Notes: generated by a model from the sequence alone, not told the origin. 64,000 nt of DNA from DATBFG01 sp036558645 (GCA_036558645.1 DATBFG010000035.1:62001-126000), one strand, 5' to 3'. Counted from the first letter of the stretch, positions 10,501 to 19,640 are shown. Numbers and translations are program-made.

Positions 10501-11083
10501 CTGTTGAAGCGCCTGGGCCACCCGGGCCGGCGTTGCCCGGCAATTGGGCAGTATCTCCACCCGCAGTCCGTGAAGCGTCTCCGAATGCGCCTGGCGCCAG
10601 TTGCGCCAATTGATACACGTCGCGGCCAAACGATGGCAGCGACTGAATCTGGTGCGCGGTTACCGTTCCACTGATATTCGCAGTTTCGGTATCAATGGCG
10701 GGTGCTGATTCTGCACTGACGGTAACCGTATCCGTGGCCCCGCCAAGGTCCAGTCGCAGGTTGATCGCGTTCGCTTGCTCTGCGATGAGGCCAATATCGC
10801 CTAGTACCGTCTTCTTGAATCCCTGCTTCTCGACTGTCAGCGAGTAACGGCTGGGAGGAAGCGCGTTAAAGTTGTATACGCCCGCATCGTTGCTAGTAGC
10901 CGTTAATGTGCGGTTTGTTTCTTTGTCTGTTAACGTGACGGTGGCGCCGGGGACCACTGCGCCTTGGGGATCTGTTATCACGCCCTGGATCGATGCCCGA
11001 TATTGCGCTTGAACAAATGTCGCCATCAGGCAGAGGACTGCGACGCTGAGCGTCGCGCGAACTACTCGCGTACGACTAGTCAT
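7550..11083 (-). CDS. Oar-like TonB-dependent outer-membrane receptor
   Basis: 1177 residues. Signal peptide (about 1-26, ending VQAQ), then a carboxypeptidase-regulatory-like domain (about 29-110, ASIQGVITDPQGAVVPGATV), a plug domain (about 120-260, with LPSFGRDVYQLAQLAPGAF and the INF-like NNFQIDGVG) and a long beta-barrel ending in aromatic FSF. This is the architecture of Oar-type receptors that dominate acidobacterial outer membranes and import large ligands such as oligosaccharides. A GAGGG Shine-Dalgarno precedes the ATG. It is divergent from the GH144 candidate across a 218-bp intergenic region, which suggests shared control and a glycan as cargo; the ligand itself is inference. Confidence 0.9.
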   Translation of the reverse strand: MTSRTRVVRATLSVAVLCLMATFVQAQYRASIQGVITDPQGAVVPGATVTLTDKETNRTLTATSNDAGVYNFNALPPSRYSLTVEKQGFKKTVLGDIGLIAEQANAINLRLDLGGATDTVTVSAESAPAIDTETANISGTVTAHQIQSLPSFGRDVYQLAQLAPGAFGDASRTAGGDTAQLPGNAGPGGPGASTGIFATENGPQISVGGGRRELNNFQIDGVGISSVSWAGTAVITPNQDSVKEVKIVTNSYDAEDGRYPGGQVKVISQNGTNDFHGSFFFKLDRPGLNAFQRYGGFGKDPVRNESRFNDFGGAVGGPILKNRLFFFFSYETIRNHGTNRTQGWFETPSFLSGAQAGTAAALFANFPGAGPLGTVAGNTNHTCADIGLSEGIQCATVSGGGLDLGRPLTPGFFPLGTADPSWLSKDVPGLGGDGTGSPANLDGIADIQFVNATSPADDIEEQYNGRLDFQATSKDLLAFSIYRVPTSNDSFNGALRPMNLFHHTVINEAETFLWTRTFSPTLLNEVRANAAGWRWKDLQNNPNAPWGLPVTNFCQLNAPTDVNNVCEGFGTAGVNGFGIGAPGLFDQWTYAVKDVLTKVHGSHTIKLGGEVTRLLFVDTAPWNARPTYFFHNMWDFLNDAPGEEQATFDPLTGVPTDFRKDTRSNLFGFFVQDDFKVRPNLTLNLGLRWEYNGPISEKNNNIGIVVLGGGTSLLTGMRVRKGGNLYNVPKTDFGPQVGFAWSPMRYNGKVVFRGGFGIGYSGLEEAISLNGRSNPPFLSPAFNLIGNQVVYGVNTFPANVNSFGGYAPNPFGTATFDPNTNLPVPGGQNFAAIDVTGYPQDWPDTRTYRYSLETQYDLGNQWVATLGYQGTNSRHLTRQYNLNVFALAHNIPVNPVVQHVDFYDNEGFSNFSAFLGGIRHSFSRSFQFEAQYRWAKAMDSGSNNFANGNYQFTLNEDYGPSDYDVAHSFKLFGIYSPTIFRGEHGWLEKIVGGWTISGILNAHSGFPYNPVYNIACDALYLGSCGGGGASGVRPALYNGRASDDHSTDVFKQANGAFPGGGNNYFTPPTVAAGPDFATVAADPLLRGPIPGMPGIGRNAFRGPRYFDVDATLSKAFGLPKMPVLGENAKIELRANFFNLFNKANLFNIQTDVNDAHFGTAQEALAGRTIEVQGRFSF

Positions 11084-11199
11084 TGTTGACCCTCACCCGT
11101 TAATTCGCTTGCTGCACAACTGCAGACGATAGATGGCAAAAAGCATTACCAACGATCTGTTTCGTGAATTGTCGAAATTTCTCCGCTGTGGTAATTCAG

Positions 11200-11230
11200 G
11201 ATGCGTTGTGTCGCATCTCAACATCGTTGA
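11200..11230. promoter_or_regulatory. Two adjacent inverted repeats in the receptor/GH144 divergent region
   Basis: GATGCG-N6-CGCATC occupies 11200-11217 with perfect arms, and TCAAC-N3-GTTGA follows immediately at 11218-11230. They lie between the divergently transcribed receptor and GH144 genes, where an operator would be expected. No regulator gene is adjacent, so the cognate protein is unknown. Confidence 0.35.
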
Positions 11231-11301
11231 ACTGATGAGAGTCCCAACGACAAACAGTGCACTGTGTCCGCAATCCAGAAAATAATATGCAGGTCATCAA
11301 A

Positions 11302-13533
11302 ATGGACTCCCGACTTCTACGAATTTCCATAGCTCTCGGCGCAATGACGCTTGCCTTTGGTGCGCTGGGGTACGCGGACACTGATTACTATCGACGAACT
11401 TATTTCGATAACAGCCTGAATACCGACGCGTACTACTACAGTGCTGGCTCGGCGTCTTCACCCAGTACCCTCGAGCTTCAAAACAACAAGCTGCCTGTCG
11501 AAGCGAAGACGTTCCTGACACCTCCCAATGCCCTTCGAATTGAATGGGAATCCAAACCTGGTGGTAGTTGGGAAGCAGAGATTCGGCTTGTGGATTTCCG
11601 CTATCGCTTCCCGGAGATGTCGGGAAACAATCTCTATCTCTGGTGTTATGCGCCGCAAGCAATTGCAGCCTCTGATCTGCCGGAACTCGTCGCCTCGACG
11701 ACCCGCGAAGGACTGCAGGTCGCGGAGTTTCCTGGAAGCTTCACCGAACCACTTCCTTTAGGAAAATATGCGGGTAACCTCCCCGCAGGGCGATGGGTTC
11801 GCGTGCGAATTCCGTTTTCTGAATTTCAGACAGCTTCGATCTACAAATTTCGGCCCGAGCACGTGCAAGACATCATTTTTCATCAAGGGCGCCCCGATGC
11901 GGCCCGACATGTCCTGTTCATCGATGAGATCCGGTTCGACGGCGACCCGGAAGGGAAACCCTCTCCTTCCTTGCCGACACCGCGCAATGTTCAGGCTACG
12001 GGCTACGACCGCCACGTTGAAGTCGAATGGGAAGCGGAAAGTAGCTCGAAGGTTGCCCGGTTTGTCATTTATCGGGCCCTCGATGGGAAGAATTTCGTGC
12101 CGGTCGGCATCCAGCTACCTGACATTCACCGCTACGAGGATTTTCTGGGAAAGTCTGGCGTATCAGCCCAGTACAAGGTCGCCAGTGCGGATCGTGAGTA
12201 CAAGCTTTCTCACCTTTCCGGCGCGGCATCAGGTACGACTCGGGAACTGACTGATGATGAGCTTCTGACGATGCTCCAGCGAGCCTGTTTTCGTTATTAC
12301 TGGGAGGGGGCCGACCCCAACTCAGGTATGACGCGAGAGAACATACCCGGTGATGACCGCATGGTCGCTACAGGCGCGAGCGGTTTTGGCATCGCCGCAT
12401 TGATGGTCGGTGTCGATCGTGGATTTATTACGCGAGCCCAAGGCATCGAGCGCGTGACAAAGATCGTGACCTTCCTCGAGCGGGCTTCGCGCTATCACGG
12501 AGCATGGTCGCACTACATGGACGGCGGTACGGGAAAGACCATGCCCGTGTTTGGCATGTTTGATAATGGCGGCGATCTCGTCGAAACATCTTTTCTCATG
12601 CAAGGATTGCTCGCGGCGCGTCAATATTTTCGGGGCCACAGCCCAGCTGAGCAGTCACTCTACGATCGAATCACAAAACTATGGGAAAGCGTGGAGTGGG
12701 ATTGGTACCGCGAAAACCCGCAAAGCGAATACCTCTACTGGCACTGGTCGCCTCAGTGGACCTGGCAAATCCACCATCCTCTCATCGGCTTCAATGAAGT
12801 CATGGTCACTTATTTGTTATCGATCGCCTCGCCAACTCACGGCGTACCTGCCGATATGTACTACTCAGGCTGGGCCAGTCAAGGGCCGCGTGCCCTCGAG
12901 TACCGCGCCGGATGGTCCGGCAGCACTGACGGAGACCGCTACGGAAATGGCCATACGTATTATGGGATCAAGTTGGACGTAGGCGTCGGAACTGGCGGCC
13001 CACTGTTTTTTACGCACTACTCATTCATCGGATTTGATCCTCACAAGTTCCACGACCGCTATACATCCTCGTATTTCGAGAACAACCGCAATATCGCGCT
13101 GATCAACCGCGCGTATTGCATAGCCAATCCTAAGAAGTTCTCAGGGTACGGGGCCAATGCATGGGGGCTTACTGCGAGCGACGGTCCTTTTGGATATGTT
13201 CCTCACGCTCCTGACAATTCGAACGACACCGGCACAATAACTTTGACTGGCGCACTTGCTTCCTTTCCGTACACTCCTGAGGCTTCTATGGAAGCCTTCA
13301 AGCATTTTTACCGCGACCTGGGAGGCCAGCTTTGGGGGGTCTACGGACCGCGAGATGCGTACAACCCGACGCGCGATTGGGTCTCGTTGATCTACATGGG
13401 ACTAAATCAGGCGCCGATCACAGTCATGATTGAAAACTATCGTAGCGGTCTGGTGTGGAATAACTTTATGGCGAATCCTGAAATCGGCACCATGTTGGAA
13501 AAGATGGATGCGGCGACTCGCCAAAAACAATAG
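11302..13533 (+). CDS. Secreted GH144-like (COG5368 'glucoamylase') beta-1,2-glucanase candidate
   Basis: About 743 residues from ATG 11302, chosen because AGG lies 8 nt upstream; ATG 11287 is also in frame. Signal peptide (about 1-25), an N-terminal beta-sandwich likely to bind carbohydrate (about 30-215), an Fn3-like domain (about 222-305) and a C-terminal alpha/alpha-barrel catalytic domain (about 315-735) with GASGFGIAALMVGVDRGFI, AWSHYMDGG, NGGDLVETSFLMQGLL (Glu428) and WHWSPQWTWQIHHPLIGFNE. This is the Pfam 'glycoamylase' family PF10091; characterised members are endo-beta-1,2-glucanases (GH144), so older glucoamylase labels may mislead. Divergent from an Oar-like receptor and 7 kb from a GH3 beta-glucosidase. 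Confidence 0.8.
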   Translation: MDSRLLRISIALGAMTLAFGALGYADTDYYRRTYFDNSLNTDAYYYSAGSASSPSTLELQNNKLPVEAKTFLTPPNALRIEWESKPGGSWEAEIRLVDFRYRFPEMSGNNLYLWCYAPQAIAASDLPELVASTTREGLQVAEFPGSFTEPLPLGKYAGNLPAGRWVRVRIPFSEFQTASIYKFRPEHVQDIIFHQGRPDAARHVLFIDEIRFDGDPEGKPSPSLPTPRNVQATGYDRHVEVEWEAESSSKVARFVIYRALDGKNFVPVGIQLPDIHRYEDFLGKSGVSAQYKVASADREYKLSHLSGAASGTTRELTDDELLTMLQRACFRYYWEGADPNSGMTRENIPGDDRMVATGASGFGIAALMVGVDRGFITRAQGIERVTKIVTFLERASRYHGAWSHYMDGGTGKTMPVFGMFDNGGDLVETSFLMQGLLAARQYFRGHSPAEQSLYDRITKLWESVEWDWYRENPQSEYLYWHWSPQWTWQIHHPLIGFNEVMVTYLLSIASPTHGVPADMYYSGWASQGPRALEYRAGWSGSTDGDRYGNGHTYYGIKLDVGVGTGGPLFFTHYSFIGFDPHKFHDRYTSSYFENNRNIALINRAYCIANPKKFSGYGANAWGLTASDGPFGYVPHAPDNSNDTGTITLTGALASFPYTPEASMEAFKHFYRDLGGQLWGVYGPRDAYNPTRDWVSLIYMGLNQAPITVMIENYRSGLVWNNFMANPEIGTMLEKMDAATRQKQ

Positions 13534-13567
13534 CATGGAGTCGCCGTCCGTTCGTGGGGACAATCTG

Positions 13568-14545
13568 TTATTTTGTTACAGCTTTGGCAGTCATTAACTG
13601 TGAGCGGCCATGTGTCAACGTACGCGCGCGGTCACGGGCGGCAGAGACTTGCTTCGGTTGCAGGGTGCCTTCAAGCGAGGTGAGTAGATCCCGTCCGCGC
13701 TGATCTCCTGCTAATGAAGCAGCCCATAACCAAGCGTAGGCAGTTTCTTTATCCTCCTTTGTTCCCAAACCTTGAGCGTACATGTATCCGAGTTTGATCA
13801 GCGCTCCCGTATGCCCTTGATCAGCGGCCTTTTGAAAGAGACGGAATGCTTCGGCATCGTTCTGAGAAACTCCCTCTCCTCGTAGCGTTAGGTCGGCAAG
13901 ATTGTATTGTCCAAGCGGGTTGCCCGCATCGGAAGCCTTACGATACCAGGACGCAGCGGTGGCTGTGCTTCGAGTACAACCCAATCCCTGGTCGTACATG
14001 TAGCCAAGATTGGCCTGCGCATCGGAGTCATTCGCCTCCGCCCCCGTTTCGAACCACTTGAATGCTTCCTTGACATCTCCACGAACTCCAAGGCCTTGGA
14101 GATACACCACCCCAAGGTTGAAGTACGCTCGCGGGAACCGCTGGTCCGACGCCGCCCGCAACCAGTGGAGTGCGGCTCCTTCGTTCTTATCAGTCCCCCA
14201 CCCATTCAAGTACATCACTGCGAGGTTGACTTGGGCGGCGGGATCTCCTTCCTGCGCGGCTCGTTGGAACCACTCCACCGCTTCCTTGATGTTGTAGTCG
14301 GGCCCAATCGCAAGGATGGAAGCGATCCCACGCTGGCTATTCTGGAAGGCCTCTCCAAGCAATGCCATCTGTCGGACGGTGTTGCCGTCACATACTGATT
14401 GTCCCTCTGCTACGGAGCGCGAAATGATTGCCAGACTGCACTGCTCCTTTGCGGTGTCTTTACTGTATGCGGTTCCGGAGAACAGACTGATCACAGCTAC
14501 GAAAATGAAAGCTGCAAATGCACCTCTGATGGACGTTCTTTTCAC
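13568..14545 (-). CDS. Secreted Sel1-like repeat protein
   Basis: 325 residues from a GTG at 14545, chosen because AAGGAGG lies 8 nt upstream; a TTG at 14548 and a longer TTG start at 14563 are alternatives. Signal peptide (about 1-28, ending TAYSK), then about six Sel1 repeats of 36 residues with the pattern A-x2-NL-x2-MY-x2-GLG (AQVNLAVMYLNGWG, AYFNLGVVYLQGLG, AQANLGYMYDQGLG, GQYNLADLTLRGEG, ALIKLGYMYAQGLG). Sel1 solenoids mediate protein-protein contacts; partners are unknown. Two cysteines in the N-terminal third could form a disulfide. Convergent with the GH144 gene. Confidence 0.85.
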   Translation of the reverse strand: MKRTSIRGAFAAFIFVAVISLFSGTAYSKDTAKEQCSLAIISRSVAEGQSVCDGNTVRQMALLGEAFQNSQRGIASILAIGPDYNIKEAVEWFQRAAQEGDPAAQVNLAVMYLNGWGTDKNEGAALHWLRAASDQRFPRAYFNLGVVYLQGLGVRGDVKEAFKWFETGAEANDSDAQANLGYMYDQGLGCTRSTATAASWYRKASDAGNPLGQYNLADLTLRGEGVSQNDAEAFRLFQKAADQGHTGALIKLGYMYAQGLGTKEDKETAYAWLWAASLAGDQRGRDLLTSLEGTLQPKQVSAARDRARTLTHGRSQLMTAKAVTK

Positions 14546-14832
14546 CAAGGCATCCTCCTTCAAAGCACTAAAGCTGACCTTGTGGAGACAACATTGGCCT
14601 TACCGTCCGGCTACCTCAATGGAAAGCGTGTCCGAGCAGGTACTTACCGGGTTATTTTCACATACTTTTTTGGTCGCCTCGTAAGAACCTGATTTGAGAA
14701 GTGTTACTGGCCTCGGAATCAGCTTTCGATATCGGTTCAAACAAAAAGACAGAGTTTCACACCCCTGTCTTGGCAACATTTACGTCCAACACTGCGTAAA
14801 TGATGTAAATGCCACGGGAGTCACAAGACGTA

Positions 14833-17076
14833 ATGAGCGAAAGTAAGTCAGACCGTGTTCAGTTTGGCCCATTCGAAGCCGACCTGCGCACTCATGAACT
14901 GTGGAAATTTGGCACCAGAATTCGACTCGTTGGGCAGCCATTCGAGGTATTGGCAATCCTCTTAAGTACGCCAGGTGAGTTGGTGACCCGGGAAGAATTA
15001 CGCGGACGCTTGTGGCCGGGGGACACCTTTGTCGATTTCAACCATGGTCTGAATGCTGCCGTGAACCGCCTTAGGGATGCGCTCAGCGACTCTGCAGACA
15101 ACCCCCGATACGTGGAAACCCTTCCACGGCGCGGCTACCGCTTCATTGGAGGCGTAGGCCGCCCACAATCCACGCCGGCACCTGAATCATCAAAGCCTAA
15201 GGCGCAAGTAACCGAACCTAATGCCCCCTCGCGGCACGAATCGGTGGAAATTAGCCAGTCACTGCTGCCAGAAAGATCGAAAACGGAGAGTGTACTCCGA
15301 GCGACGTGGGTCCGACGCTCTTATGTCCTCACACTCAGCATCCTCCTGATATTGGTGCTTGGAGCATTGCTTGTTGCCAAGAAGATATCTACAGATGTGG
15401 ATGCTCGCTCCAAAGAGTCGCCAATGCAAAGGATTCGGCCACTAACCAAGTTGGCCGACGAGACCAGTGAGCCATCCTTTTCTCCTGACGGTAATTACAT
15501 TGCATTTCGCCGCGATGCCGTGCGGCCGGAAGACTCGGGGATCTTTGTAAAGGAGATCGCTAGCGACCTACTCACCCAATTAACACATGGTGCATACGAC
15601 TGCTGCCCTGTATGGTCGCCCGACGGACATTCCATCGCCTTTTCTCGCTTTACCAATAAAGAATTCGGGATCTACACGGTACCGTTCGCCAACGGGCAAG
15701 CGCGATACCGCCAGGCAAGCACAGGGGGGAATACGTCCAATGTGATTGAGCGGAAGTTAAGTACCGATGGCATAGTTCCGAGACATGGAGAGCTCTCATG
15801 GTCTCCCGATGGAAAGACCATCGCCTTCGCTGGAGGAACAGGCATTTTCTTGCTTTCGATCCGCGACTCAAGTGTTCATCGTCTGACTGAGCCACCGCCG
15901 CTTGCGGAAGACTGGGGGCCTTCGTTTTCGCCGGACGGAGAAAGCGTCTTGTTTGTCCGGAGTCACGAAAACGGTTTCCCGGTTGATATCCTTTCCATTC
16001 CGCCTAACGGTGGCGAGGTCACCCGAATTTCTACTGATCAGCCACGAGTCCTTGGGCCACCACAATGGTCGAGCGATAGTCATTCCATCATCTACGCCTC
16101 CGATCAAGGCAGTCACCCCGGACTGTGGAGGATCTCGCTGGATCATCATGAGCCACCGCAGCAGATCAATGACAGCGGATGGTATCCCTCGATTTCCCGC
16201 CGCGGCTACCGAATGGCTTACCAACGCATCGTGCGGGCTCTGAACGTTTGGGAATTGGATCTCTCATCTGAGGCGAAGGAGCAACGCATCCTCGTTCCAT
16301 CCACTAGCGAAACCGATCAGGGACCCGGTCCGCAGTTCTCACGGGATGGAAAGAAGTTGGCGTACATGTCCGATCGGTCGGGGACCATGGAAATCTGGGT
16401 AAGTGATAGGGATGGCGGAAATGCCTACCAACTGACGGCGATGGGCGCGGCAGGGACTCCGCGTTGGTCGCCAGACGGACAATCGATTGCTTTCGATACA
16501 CCATCGCGAGAAGGGATGGCCATCTTTTCGATTAGTTTGCAAGGCGGCGGACCTCGACTGCTCGTCCCCGGAGCAGACGGAGGAGGAGTGTGTCCGAGTT
16601 GGTCACAGGACGGCAAATGGATTTACTATGCGTCACCAAAAAGTGGCCGCTACGAGGTCTGGAAGGTCGCGGCGCAAGGCGGAACAGCAGTCCAGGTAAC
16701 GTTTCAGGGTGGGCACGCCCCCTTTGAGTCGCTTGACGGACGGTATGTCTACTACGCCAAGACACACTACGCAAACCCTGAGATCTGGCAGATTCCAGTC
16801 GAAGGCGGCCAGGAAAAGATCGTATCCCCTCTTGTACGCCCCACCAGTTGGGCCAGCTGGGCACTTGTTGACAACGGAATTCTTTTCGCAGGGTCATCGG
16901 GAAACGGAAAACCCGTGCTGAGTTTGTACGAGCTCTCAACTCATCGTATCCGGAACGTTGGAGTCTTGAACCTGCCCCCGTTCTGGCTCGGTGCCACACG
17001 CGACGGAAAGACTGCGGTTTTCGATCAGCCGGGCCAACAGGAAGCGCAAATCATGCTGGTTGAGAATTTCCGCTAA
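14833..17076 (+). CDS. CadC-type winged-helix transmembrane protein with TolB-like propeller
   Basis: About 747 residues from ATG 14833 (ATG 14809 is also in frame but extends beyond the usual family N-terminus). An OmpR/PhoB-type winged helix (about 5-105: FGPFEADLRTHELWKFG, GELVTREELRGRLWPG, NAAVNRLRDAL, YVETLPRRGYRFIG) precedes a disordered linker, one transmembrane helix (about 165-187, SYVLTLSILLILVLGALLVA) and a periplasmic WD40/TolB-like beta-propeller (about 205-740) with repeated SPDG motifs. The layout is that of a one-component membrane regulator with a cytoplasmic DNA-binding head and periplasmic sensor. No target operator is evident here. Confidence 0.88.
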   Translation: MSESKSDRVQFGPFEADLRTHELWKFGTRIRLVGQPFEVLAILLSTPGELVTREELRGRLWPGDTFVDFNHGLNAAVNRLRDALSDSADNPRYVETLPRRGYRFIGGVGRPQSTPAPESSKPKAQVTEPNAPSRHESVEISQSLLPERSKTESVLRATWVRRSYVLTLSILLILVLGALLVAKKISTDVDARSKESPMQRIRPLTKLADETSEPSFSPDGNYIAFRRDAVRPEDSGIFVKEIASDLLTQLTHGAYDCCPVWSPDGHSIAFSRFTNKEFGIYTVPFANGQARYRQASTGGNTSNVIERKLSTDGIVPRHGELSWSPDGKTIAFAGGTGIFLLSIRDSSVHRLTEPPPLAEDWGPSFSPDGESVLFVRSHENGFPVDILSIPPNGGEVTRISTDQPRVLGPPQWSSDSHSIIYASDQGSHPGLWRISLDHHEPPQQINDSGWYPSISRRGYRMAYQRIVRALNVWELDLSSEAKEQRILVPSTSETDQGPGPQFSRDGKKLAYMSDRSGTMEIWVSDRDGGNAYQLTAMGAAGTPRWSPDGQSIAFDTPSREGMAIFSISLQGGGPRLLVPGADGGGVCPSWSQDGKWIYYASPKSGRYEVWKVAAQGGTAVQVTFQGGHAPFESLDGRYVYYAKTHYANPEIWQIPVEGGQEKIVSPLVRPTSWASWALVDNGILFAGSSGNGKPVLSLYELSTHRIRNVGVLNLPPFWLGATRDGKTAVFDQPGQQEAQIMLVENFR

Positions 17077-17098
17077 CTGTTCTTTGGAACTCGTCCGT

Positions 17099-17104
17099 TA
17101 TACT
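17099..17104 (+). promoter_or_regulatory. -10 hexamer close to the CocE-type hydrolase start
   Basis: TATACT ends 8 nt before the ATG at 17113, and no Shine-Dalgarno is visible. Transcription would start within a base or two of the ATG. It lies only 22 nt after the stop of the propeller gene, so the hydrolase may have its own promoter. Confidence 0.45.
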
Positions 17105-17112
17105 GTTCCGCG

Positions 17113-19026
17113 ATGCCAACCCCATTTCGCGACTCTTCTCGCGTGTGCGATGTAGTCATTCGCCTGTTCAACCCAATTGCTCTGTTGATCCTGCTCAGTT
17201 CCCAGCTAGCGGCACAGGCTCCGCCCGCACAACCGAAATACGCTCAAGAGACGTTCACGCGCAAGGAAGTCATGATCCCAATGCGGGATGGAATCCATTT
17301 GCAAACCGTGATCTTTACTCCGAAACAAGTGGACAAGCCGTTGCCCATCCTCCTTCGCCGCACCCCCTATGGGGTTCCAGAGACTGAAGAGGGATTGCAT
17401 TCCGGTATCTTTGATGAACTGATCGCGGACGGATACATCTTCGTCAGTCAGAACATTCGCGGGAGATTCAAGTCTGAGGGACAATTCGTAATGCAACGTC
17501 CGCCTCGCGACCGGCGCGATCCCAAGTCGATTGACGAAGCCACTGACACCTATGACACTATCGGTTGGCTGATTAATAATACTCCCGATAATAACGGCCG
17601 AGTTGGCATCGTGGGCATTTCTTATCCCGGCTGGCTGGTCACGCAAGCCCTCCTCGAGCCGCATCCTGCCCTAAAAGCCGCAAGTGAGCAGGCCTCTCCC
17701 GATGACATGTTCATCAATGATGACTTTCACCACAACGGCGCATTCCGCCTGAGCTATGGATTCGAATATGCGGCGTTGCTTGAGAGTTCGAAAGAGAAGA
17801 ATACCAATTTTGAATTCGACCAGTACGATACATTCAGCTGGTACCTGTCTCTCGGAGCATTGTCAAATGCGAACACCCGCTACTTCCACGGACTGCTTCC
17901 GACATGGAATGACTTCGTAGAACATCCCAATCACGACTTTTGGAAGCAGCATGCAGTCACAACCTTCTTGACCCACACAACGGTTCCAAATCTCAACGTC
18001 GCCGGGTGGTACGACCAGGAGGATTTCGTCGGTCCAACACGTATCTACACGGCCCTGGAAAAGACGGACCAGGACCACCTCAACTACTTTGTCGCTGGCC
18101 CGTGGAACCACGGTGGTTGGATGGACATCTCTGGACGCAAGCTGGGGGACATTGATTGGGGTAGCGATACTGCCCGATATTTTCGAGCAAACGTGCTTGC
18201 GCCATGGTTCGCGCACTTCCTGCACGACAAGCCATTGAACCTGGCGGAGGCTGTCACTTTCCAGACGGGGTCAAACGTTTGGAAGAGTTACCAGGAATGG
18301 CCGCCCAAGAAAAATGTGACCGAGAAGAAACTTTACCTCAGGTCCGGCGGCAAGTTGTCGTTTGATGCTCCCTCGGAATCAGAGGCATTCGACTCATACA
18401 TCTCCGATCCACAAAACCCAGTTCCCTATCGCCCGCGTCCGATTACGCCAACCTATCCTGCGCCGGCATGGCCGATTTGGCTGGTGCGCGATCAGCGCTT
18501 CGTTGAGCATCGTCCTGACGTCCTGACCTGGCAGACTGAGCCGCTGACAGAAGATGTTGTTGTTACCGGCAATCTTGCCGCAGATCTCTTCGCATCAACC
18601 ACCGGCAGTGACAGCGATTGGGTAGTGAAGCTCATCGATGTTTTTCCGGATGACTACCAGAAAATTTCTGAGGATGATGCCGCAAATGGATCAGGACCAG
18701 TACTCAACGGCTACGAATTGATCGTTGCCGATGACATTCTGCGCGGACGCTATCGAAACAGTTTTGAAACCCCCGAACCCATCGCTCCCAACCAGGTGAC
18801 GGAATACAAGATCGATCTTCATCCAAATGATCACGCCTTTCTGAAAGGGCATCGGATCATGGTGCAGGTACAGAGTACCTGGTTTCCGCTATACGATCGG
18901 AACCCCCAGAAGTTTGTGGAGAACATCTACAAAGTACGGGACACGGATTATGTTGTGGCGACCCAGAAAATCTATCGTTCCAAGAGTGCGCCATCGAGCA
19001 TAGTCCTTCCAGTTGTTAACCCTTAG
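17113..19026 (+). CDS. Secreted CocE/NonD family X-Pro dipeptidyl-peptidase-like hydrolase
   Basis: 637 residues with a hydrophobic signal (about 15-36, ending LAAQ). The alpha/beta-hydrolase S15 domain (about 50-360) carries the nucleophile elbow GISYPGW (Ser170) and, near its end, GPWNHGGW with the likely catalytic His. The C-terminal jelly-roll (about 400-625, VTGNLAADLFASTTGSDSDW, HRIMVQVQSTWFP) is the X-Pro dipeptidyl-peptidase C-terminal domain. Family members are peptidases, cocaine esterase, glutaryl-7-ACA acylase and alpha-amino-acid ester hydrolases, so the substrate is not fixed by sequence. Cap-helix insertion present between the nucleophile and the acid. Confidence 0.88.
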   Translation: MPTPFRDSSRVCDVVIRLFNPIALLILLSSQLAAQAPPAQPKYAQETFTRKEVMIPMRDGIHLQTVIFTPKQVDKPLPILLRRTPYGVPETEEGLHSGIFDELIADGYIFVSQNIRGRFKSEGQFVMQRPPRDRRDPKSIDEATDTYDTIGWLINNTPDNNGRVGIVGISYPGWLVTQALLEPHPALKAASEQASPDDMFINDDFHHNGAFRLSYGFEYAALLESSKEKNTNFEFDQYDTFSWYLSLGALSNANTRYFHGLLPTWNDFVEHPNHDFWKQHAVTTFLTHTTVPNLNVAGWYDQEDFVGPTRIYTALEKTDQDHLNYFVAGPWNHGGWMDISGRKLGDIDWGSDTARYFRANVLAPWFAHFLHDKPLNLAEAVTFQTGSNVWKSYQEWPPKKNVTEKKLYLRSGGKLSFDAPSESEAFDSYISDPQNPVPYRPRPITPTYPAPAWPIWLVRDQRFVEHRPDVLTWQTEPLTEDVVVTGNLAADLFASTTGSDSDWVVKLIDVFPDDYQKISEDDAANGSGPVLNGYELIVADDILRGRYRNSFETPEPIAPNQVTEYKIDLHPNDHAFLKGHRIMVQVQSTWFPLYDRNPQKFVENIYKVRDTDYVVATQKIYRSKSAPSSIVLPVVNP

Positions 19027-19166
19027 CTAGTCTGGATGTCTGGCTGTCCAGAGTCGCAGCAGCCAACCGTTGCACACGAAACTCCATCCAACCAGTCTCG
19101 CGCGCTGCTCGGGCTCGCCGCCTTGCTGCGTCGCAAGGCGCTCTCCACTCGTCTAGAAGGAGAACA

Positions 19167-19640
19167 ATGCGAAAACAAGCTACCGTACTCATCCTGTTTG
19201 TGCTGGCGATGGCCATTTCTCTCGTAGCCCAGAGCTCCACTTCCAGCCCAAACTCGCAACCCCAAGCTCCGTCGTCTTCACAGGCACCTGCTGCGAAAGA
19301 TCAAAGTACCCCGCCGGCCGGAGCCACTGCGCAAAAAGATCCAGTAGCGGAAGCCTTGCAGTTGACTGACGAACAACAGGCAAAGCTGCAGCCGATCATC
19401 CAGGAAGAGATGATCCAAATAAACGCTGTGCGCAACGATACCAGTCTGACCGACGACCAGAAGCGGCAGAAAGTGGAGCAGATCCGACAGACGGAATTTC
19501 CAAAAATCGAGGCTATTCTGACCCCAGATCAGCGGAAGAAGCTTGCGGAGCTACAAGATCAGGCTAAGCAACGCGCCAACCAACAAGGTACTCAGACCAA
19601 CGCACCGAACAATCCTCCGCCGCAACAGCCCCCGCAGTAG
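19167..19640 (+). CDS. Small periplasmic Spy/CpxP-like protein
   Basis: 157 residues with signal peptide (about 1-22, ending SLVAQ), a Ser/Pro/Ala-rich linker (23-55), and an all-helical charged core (about 56-135) with two LTxxQ-like motifs: LTDEQQAKLQPIIQEEM and LTPDQRKKLAEL. The LTxxQ pattern is the hallmark of Spy/CpxP periplasmic chaperones, but similarity is short, so the family call is tentative. The tail is Gln/Pro/Asn-rich. Start supported by GGAG 6 nt before the ATG. A rho-independent terminator follows 25 nt after the stop. Confidence 0.72.
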   Translation: MRKQATVLILFVLAMAISLVAQSSTSSPNSQPQAPSSSQAPAAKDQSTPPAGATAQKDPVAEALQLTDEQQAKLQPIIQEEMIQINAVRNDTSLTDDQKRQKVEQIRQTEFPKIEAILTPDQRKKLAELQDQAKQRANQQGTQTNAPNNPPPQQPPQ

